9,306 nucleotides of DNA from Candidatus Competibacteraceae bacterium (GTDB taxonomy: Bacteria > Pseudomonadota > Gammaproteobacteria > Competibacterales > Competibacteraceae). Where the stretch lies: positions 1 to 9,306 of the forward strand of contig JAGRHM010000286.1 of the NCBI GenBank assembly GCA_020445005.1. The letters run 5' to 3'. The notes beneath the pieces were generated by a model. That model made no database searches. It worked only from the letters and a program-made list of their open reading frames with translations, and was not told the DNA's origin. Every line of letters starts with the position of its first letter. Position 1 is the stretch's first letter. Positions 5,677-9,306 of the stretch are shown here, piece by piece. A program made the translations under genes and the position numbers.

Positions 5677-6099
5677 TCAGTTTTTTTTGGGCGGCAGTTC
5701 CTCATAGCTGGGCAAGGCGTTCGGCTCGACGTACCAGGCCGCGCGGGATTCCCAGAAAATATTTTGAAAGGGGCCAATGCCGGGATGATCATCCAGGGAA
5801 CCCGCTGGAACAACGACTGCTTTCCCACCTTTTGTCAACCACGGCAAGGAAGATCCACAGTGTTTGCAAAAAGAGGTCGCAAAATACTTCGCATCCGCCA
5901 GCTCATACCGGTTCACGCACTCCTCGCCGTCGAGCCACTGAAAGTCCTCGGGAGCGACCAATAAATTGGCTGCGAAGGCGCTGCCGGTAAACTTGCGGCA
6001 GCGCGAGCAATGGCAATACTGAAAGATGCCGAGATTACCGGTGATAGCGTAGGTAACCCGGTTGCAAAGACAACGTCCGGTAATTCTAGGGTTTGGCAT
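5677..6099 (-). CDS. GFA-family zinc-binding protein (glutathione-dependent formaldehyde-activating enzyme-like)
   Basis: This small cytosolic protein of 140 residues has the GFA/CENP-V fold signature. The first cysteine pair is C10-x-C12 in GRCLCNRVTY. The second cluster is C29-x-C31-x2-C34 in YCHCSRCRK, and a third is C78-x2-C81 in FCKHCGSS. All seven zinc-ligand positions typical of the family are present, followed by the usual GSLDD and a C-terminal W-rich segment. The founding member condenses formaldehyde with glutathione, but most GFA-family proteins have no proven reaction, so the substrate is unknown. A weak GAG-rich site precedes the ATG. The stop overlaps an eight-T tract on the plus strand that encodes the lysines of the C-terminal PPKKN. 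It lies 92 bp after dksA on the same strand, which could mean co-transcription, but the pair has no obvious functional link. Confidence 0.85.
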   Translation of the reverse strand: MPNPRITGRCLCNRVTYAITGNLGIFQYCHCSRCRKFTGSAFAANLLVAPEDFQWLDGEECVNRYELADAKYFATSFCKHCGSSLPWLTKGGKAVVVPAGSLDDHPGIGPFQNIFWESRAAWYVEPNALPSYEELPPKKN

Positions 6100-6191
6100 G
6101 GTGGTTTCTCAGCAAGGCTATGAAATAAATTTTCATCATCGGAGATTAAGGACCCTTACATCATGACGCCAAAGATTATGAATGCTTATCA

Positions 6192-6611
6192 TTAACTAGC
6201 CTGACTTTTCTCCCTCTGCTCCTCCAGGTGCTTGCAATCGATGCATAATTCAGCAGTGGGCCGCGCCTCCAGCCGACGCAGGCCAATTTCTACGCCACAA
6301 CCTTCGCAATAACCATATTCGTCGTTAGCCAGGCGACCGAGCGATTTATCAATCTTGTGCAAAAGCTTACGCTCTCGGTCCCGCGCCCGCAGACTGATGG
6401 AAAACTCCTCTTCCTGACTGGCGCGATCGTTAGGGTCAGGCAGATTGAAGACCTCATCCTGCATACTGTTGACGGTGCGTCGGCCTTCTTCCATCAGTTC
6501 CTCTTTCCAGGCCAGCAGAATGGCGCGAAAATGGGCCTTCTGCCGGTCATTCATGTATTCCTCGTCTTGCTCCGCGCTGTAAGGCTTAAAACCTGCAAAC
6601 GTGTCAGCCAT
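6192..6611 (-). CDS. dksA: RNA polymerase-binding transcription factor DksA
   Basis: DksA binds the RNA polymerase secondary channel and, with ppGpp, adjusts rRNA, amino-acid and stress promoters. The 139-residue product matches E. coli DksA over almost its full length, with a shorter N-terminus. The coiled-coil tip DPNDRA (59-64) keeps both acidic residues and the alanine needed for activity, followed by SQEEEFS. The zinc finger has all four cysteines (C102, C105, C123, C126) in CEGCGVEIG and CIDC, so this is the zinc-requiring form rather than the zinc-independent DksA2 type. I chose ATG 6611 because AAGGG lies nine bases before it; ATG 6617, two codons upstream, leaves only three bases. 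A possible -10 box (TAATAT on the minus strand, 6639-6644) lies upstream. The neighbours are GFA downstream and znuA upstream on the same strand, separated by about 180 bp. Confidence 0.95.
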   Translation of the reverse strand: MADTFAGFKPYSAEQDEEYMNDRQKAHFRAILLAWKEELMEEGRRTVNSMQDEVFNLPDPNDRASQEEEFSISLRARDRERKLLHKIDKSLGRLANDEYGYCEGCGVEIGLRRLEARPTAELCIDCKHLEEQREKSQAS

Positions 6612-6680
6612 GATCATTCGCCCTTCTATCGGTCATGCATATTAAGTTTAAGTCAATGATTTAAAAATGATCCGCAAGCT

Positions 6681-6702
6681 GAACCGACAGAAGTAGCGGT
6701 TC
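6681..6702. repeat. 6-bp inverted repeat between dksA and znuA
   Basis: GAACCG (6681-6686) and CGGTTC (6697-6702) flank a ten-base loop. Read leftward, downstream of znuA, a short T-run (ATTTTTAAAT) follows some 15 bases later, too far for a standard intrinsic terminator. It could be a weak znuA transcript end; confidence is low. Confidence 0.3.
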
Positions 6703-6794
6703 GGGGCCCGTGGATGCGCATAACAGCATAGAACATCCTGTCAGTGAATGCTGCCTGCATTCCGATCCCGACCATCAGGCGATGATCTTTGGCC

Positions 6795-7760
6795 TCAATC
6801 GTCGCTCAGGCAAGCGCGCAAGGCGTTGGCCAAACCTTCCAGCAACTGGAAATAAGCGTCAGGACCGTCAGATAGCTCAGCGCCGAGCGGATCGAGAATA
6901 CCCAGTCGTGCATCGCTGCCACTGACCAGCGTCGCTGCCAGCGCCGGTTCAAACTGCGGCTCGCTGAACACGCAACGAACCTTGAGATCGCGCATGCGCG
7001 CCTGGATTACCGCGACGCGACGCGCGCCCGGCTGTTGCTCCGGATCGAGCACCACGGAACCGATCGCGCGCAAGCCATAGCGTTGCTCGAAATATTGATA
7101 GGCATCGTGGAACACCACATAGGGTTGCTCCCTGATGGGCGTCAGATCGGCAGCTAATTGCTGGTCCAGGCGGTTCAGGCGCTCAATGAGCGCTGCGCCG
7201 TTGCGTTCGTAATCGGCTTGATGGTTCATATCAACCGCGCTAAGCGCTTTGACAATCTGGCGGGTCATGGCAATAGCGTTTACCGGGTCTAACCAGATAT
7301 GCGCGTCAACGCTGGTTGCGTGATCGTGATCATGCCTGTTAACCGCCTCGTCGGGCTGCTCGTCAGCATGACGATGCGTTTCCCATGCGCCGCCGGCGCG
7401 CAAAGGCAGCGTTCTGATGCCGGGCGCTTCCAGCAAGGCTTCTGTTCGCACACCACCTTGAACATTCTCCAGCGGCCTGATCAGAAAGTTCTCCAGATTC
7501 GGTCCGATCCAGAAGACGACTCGGGCCTGTTCAATGGCGCGCACATCCGAAGGCCGCAACCGGTAGTCGTGCGGAGAGACGCCGCCGGTCACCAGCAGGT
7601 GGGGTTCACCGATGCCTTGCATGACGCCGGCGACCAGTGAGTACACTGGTTTGATACTGACCGTTACCGGTAATCCAGCGGCGAATCCGGCCAGCGGCAA
7701 CAGTAATATAATTCCCAGTCCCGTTTGCAGCCTTTTCAGAACGTGTGAATAAGGCGACAT
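6795..7760 (-). CDS. znuA: Periplasmic zinc-binding protein ZnuA of the ZnuABC importer
   Basis: This is the zinc-capturing solute-binding protein (cluster A-I/cluster 9 family), 321 residues. Residues 1 to about 28 form a signal peptide: basic start, LGIILLLPLAGF core, AGFAAG cleavage region. Mature motifs include SPHDYRLRPSD with ligand H64, a His/Asp-rich loop (about 128-147, RHDHDH), DAHIWLDP with ligand H154 and VVFHDAYQYFE with H217. C262 (VRCVFSEPQFEP) and C317 near the end match the disulfide pair of E. coli ZnuA. GAGG lies nine bases before the ATG. It is divergent from znuC across a 126-bp control region and is probably repressed by Zur when zinc is replete. The histidine ligands and the charged loop favour zinc over manganese as substrate. 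Identification is firm. Confidence 0.95.
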   Translation of the reverse strand: MSPYSHVLKRLQTGLGIILLLPLAGFAAGLPVTVSIKPVYSLVAGVMQGIGEPHLLVTGGVSPHDYRLRPSDVRAIEQARVVFWIGPNLENFLIRPLENVQGGVRTEALLEAPGIRTLPLRAGGAWETHRHADEQPDEAVNRHDHDHATSVDAHIWLDPVNAIAMTRQIVKALSAVDMNHQADYERNGAALIERLNRLDQQLAADLTPIREQPYVVFHDAYQYFEQRYGLRAIGSVVLDPEQQPGARRVAVIQARMRDLKVRCVFSEPQFEPALAATLVSGSDARLGILDPLGAELSDGPDAYFQLLEGLANALRACLSDD

Positions 7761-7775
7761 GACATGAATCCTCTT

Positions 7776-7798
7776 GTTATGTTATAGGTTCACGCGCT
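7776..7798. promoter_or_regulatory. Candidate Zur operator between znuA and znuC
   Basis: The interval between the divergent genes holds GTTATGTTATA (7776-7786), matching 9 of 11 positions of the left half of the gammaproteobacterial Zur consensus (GAAATGTTATA), including all of ATGTTATA. The right half (GTTCACGC) is poor, about 3 of 8. Position, at the expected place in a znuA | znuCB locus, is the main support. A single site here could control both directions. Confidence 0.5.
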
Positions 7799-7886
7799 AA
7801 GGCAATGGCGCGCGACTTCCAGGTGCTGGCTCAGACCGTGGAGACGTTTGATCGTTGCTTACCTGAGTCGCAGGAGACGCCGCGCC

Positions 7887-8648
7887 ATGCCCAATGAACC
7901 CTTGCTTACCGTGGAAAATGTCCATTTCACCATTCGCGGCAACCCGATTGTACAGGCGGTCAGCCTCCAGGTAGCGCCAGGGGAAATCGTCGCCCTCATT
8001 GGCCCTAACGGGGCCGGCAAATCAACCTTGGTGCGCATCGTGCTGGGCCTGCTGCGCCCGACCAGGGGACGGGTTCGACTCAAACCTGGGATACGGGTTG
8101 GCTACATGCCACAACGGTTGATGATCGACGAAACGCTGCCGCTGACCGTGCAACGCTTTGTGACCCTGGGGATGCGCGCCTCGCGCGAACGGGTCCGGTC
8201 CGCGCTGCGGGAAGTGGGCGCGGCGCATGTCCTGGACGCGCCGATGCAGGCTATTTCCGGAGGCGAAACGCAACGGGCGTTACTGGCGAGAGCCTTGCTG
8301 CGCGAGCCTGAACTGTTGGTGTTGGACGAACCGATCCAGGGCGTAGATCTGACCGGTCAATACGAATTGTACGATCTGATCAGCAGTTTGCGACGCCAAC
8401 GGGGCTGCGGCATTTTAATGGTGTCGCACGAACTGCATCTGGTCATGGCGGCCACAGACGAAGTGGTGTGTCTGAATCGGCATGTCTGCTGTTCTGGCCA
8501 TCCCGATCTGGTCGCTCAAGACCCGGCTTATCTGGAATTATTCGGTATTGACGGCGCGCGGCGACTGGCGGTTTACCATCATCATCACAACCATCGCCAC
8601 GACCTGCATGGAACCGTAGTGCCGGTTAAGGAAAAAGCGCATGGATGA
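7887..8648 (+). CDS. znuC: ATP-binding subunit ZnuC of the zinc importer
   Basis: This is the cytoplasmic ABC ATPase that powers zinc uptake with ZnuB, 253 residues against about 251 in E. coli. Walker A is GPNGAGKST (39-47), the Q-loop is GYMPQ (72-76), the signature is SGGETQR (124-130, with Glu in place of Gln as in E. coli ZnuC), Walker B is LLVLDEP (143-149) and the switch histidine is H181 in SHELH. The C-terminal tail is histidine-rich ([13 protein letters not shown]), a feature I also recall in E. coli ZnuC. I chose ATG 7887 because AGGAG lies ten bases upstream and LLTVENVHF starts at the usual distance; an upstream in-frame start at 7848 would add 13 arginine-rich residues. The stop overlaps the znuB start by eight bases, implying translational coupling. 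Confidence 0.95.
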   Translation: MPNEPLLTVENVHFTIRGNPIVQAVSLQVAPGEIVALIGPNGAGKSTLVRIVLGLLRPTRGRVRLKPGIRVGYMPQRLMIDETLPLTVQRFVTLGMRASRERVRSALREVGAAHVLDAPMQAISGGETQRALLARALLREPELLVLDEPIQGVDLTGQYELYDLISSLRRQRGCGILMVSHELHLVMAATDEVVCLNRHVCCSGHPDLVAQDPAYLELFGIDGARRLAVYHHHHNHRHDLHGTVVPVKEKAHG

Positions 8649-9306
8649 TTTTCTGATACGCGCTTTGTTGGGTGGTCTAGGGGTAGCGCTCGCCGCCGGC
8701 CCGCTGGGCGCGTTCATCGTCTGGCGGCGCATGGCCTATTTCGGCGATACCCTGGCGCATTCGGGATTACTGGGGGTCATGCTGGGTATTGTGTTGAATG
8801 TCAATCCAGAAGTGGGAGTCGTTGCGACTTGCCTGACAGTAGCACTGGCCCTGGTATTGCTGCAACGGCAGCGCTGGCTGGCCGCCGATACGTTATTGGG
8901 CATCCTGGCCCATACCAGCCTCTCGCTGGGCTTGGTCACGCTGGCGTTTCTGGAAACGGTGCGGGTCGATCTGGTGGGCTATTTATTTGGGGACATTCTG
9001 GCGATCAGCCCCAATGATCTATATTGGATCTGGGGCGGCGTGTTGCTGGCGCTGGCGGCGTTGGTCTGGTTATGGCGACCGCTGCTGGCGGCGACAGTGC
9101 ATGAGGAGCTGGCGCAAGTGGAGGGCGTACCAGTATTCGCCGTACGCCTGGCGTTCATGCTATTGATCGCTATTGTGATCGCGACAGCCATGAAGGTTGT
9201 CGGCATTTTGCTTATTACTTCCCTGCTGATTATTCCGGCGGCAGCGGCGCGGCGCTTCGCTCGGTCGCCGGAAGGTATGGCGTTGCTGGCTAGTGGCCTG
9301 GGTTGT
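8641..9306 (+). CDS. znuB: Membrane permease ZnuB of the zinc importer (partial, runs off the right edge)
   Basis: The frame starts at ATG 8641 and stays open for 222 codons to the window end. It is an ABC-3-family permease; E. coli ZnuB has about 261 residues, so roughly 40 are missing. Several hydrophobic helices are clear: [20 protein letters not shown] at the start, [49 protein letters not shown], and [15 protein letters not shown] leading to [18 protein letters not shown]. The conserved cytoplasmic segment [18 protein letters not shown] (28-45) is the ATPase-coupling region typical of zinc/manganese permeases. AAGGA lies eight bases upstream, within the end of znuC, and the two frames overlap by eight bases. 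It forms the membrane channel for zinc delivered by ZnuA. Confidence 0.94.
   Translation, partial: MDDFLIRALLGGLGVALAAGPLGAFIVWRRMAYFGDTLAHSGLLGVMLGIVLNVNPEVGVVATCLTVALALVLLQRQRWLAADTLLGILAHTSLSLGLVTLAFLETVRVDLVGYLFGDILAISPNDLYWIWGGVLLALAALVWLWRPLLAATVHEELAQVEGVPVFAVRLAFMLLIAIVIATAMKVVGILLITSLLIIPAAAARRFARSPEGMALLASGLGC

Noticed and set aside
5641..5688. GATCC...GGATC inverted repeat followed by an eight-T tract after rlmI, considered as a terminator.
   Set aside because: The stem is only five base pairs with a 27-base loop, and the T tract is the lysine-coding end of the GFA gene on the other strand.

Overview
The window looks like a chromosomal segment of a gammaproteobacterium. The evidence is a C4-type DksA, a divergent znuA | znuCB zinc-uptake locus and an RlmI-type 23S rRNA methyltransferase, all close to their Escherichia coli counterparts in length and motifs. 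A Competibacteraceae-like host is only a guess and nothing here proves it.

Layout. (1) 1-1087, minus strand: N-terminal 362 codons of an HSP90-family ATPase that runs off the left edge. (2) 1088-1448: no gene; about six degenerate 16-22 bp repeats and one inverted repeat. (3) 1449-3047, minus strand: a two-gene signalling module. The first gene (2142-3047) encodes a membrane sensor with a periplasmic Tll0287-like/DUF3365 domain carrying a CxxCH haem motif, then a HAMP domain and no output domain. The second (1449-2018) encodes a soluble protein with a DUF4388-like N-terminus. (4) 3048-3708: a non-coding stretch with a core of about 19% G+C (3241-3420) and five inverted repeats between 3101 and 3432. 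(5) 3709-4035: a decayed, frameshifted and internally deleted transposase of IS1634/IS4-superfamily type. (6) 4036-4405: non-coding, with a 13-bp inverted-repeat pair 191 bp apart that looks like a small mobile-element relic ending just before rlmI. (7) 4406-5623, plus strand: rlmI. (8) 5677-6099, minus strand: a GFA-family zinc protein, convergent with rlmI. (9) 6192-6611, minus strand: dksA. (10) 6795-7760, minus strand: znuA, and 7887-9306, plus strand: znuC and partial znuB, with a candidate Zur half-site between them.

How it works together. The right half is housekeeping: rRNA modification, the stringent-response cofactor DksA, and a zinc ABC importer (periplasmic ZnuA, ATPase ZnuC, permease ZnuB) probably repressed by Zur when zinc is plentiful. 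The middle (about 1449-4345) has the marks of an accessory insertion: lower G+C, sensor genes, hairpin-rich AT DNA and transposon remains between G+C-rich genes. The most interesting unit is the two-gene sensor module. Its predicted periplasmic haem/redox input and HAMP relay have no kinase, cyclase or chemotaxis output in the same protein, so the signal may pass to the adjacent DUF4388-like protein.
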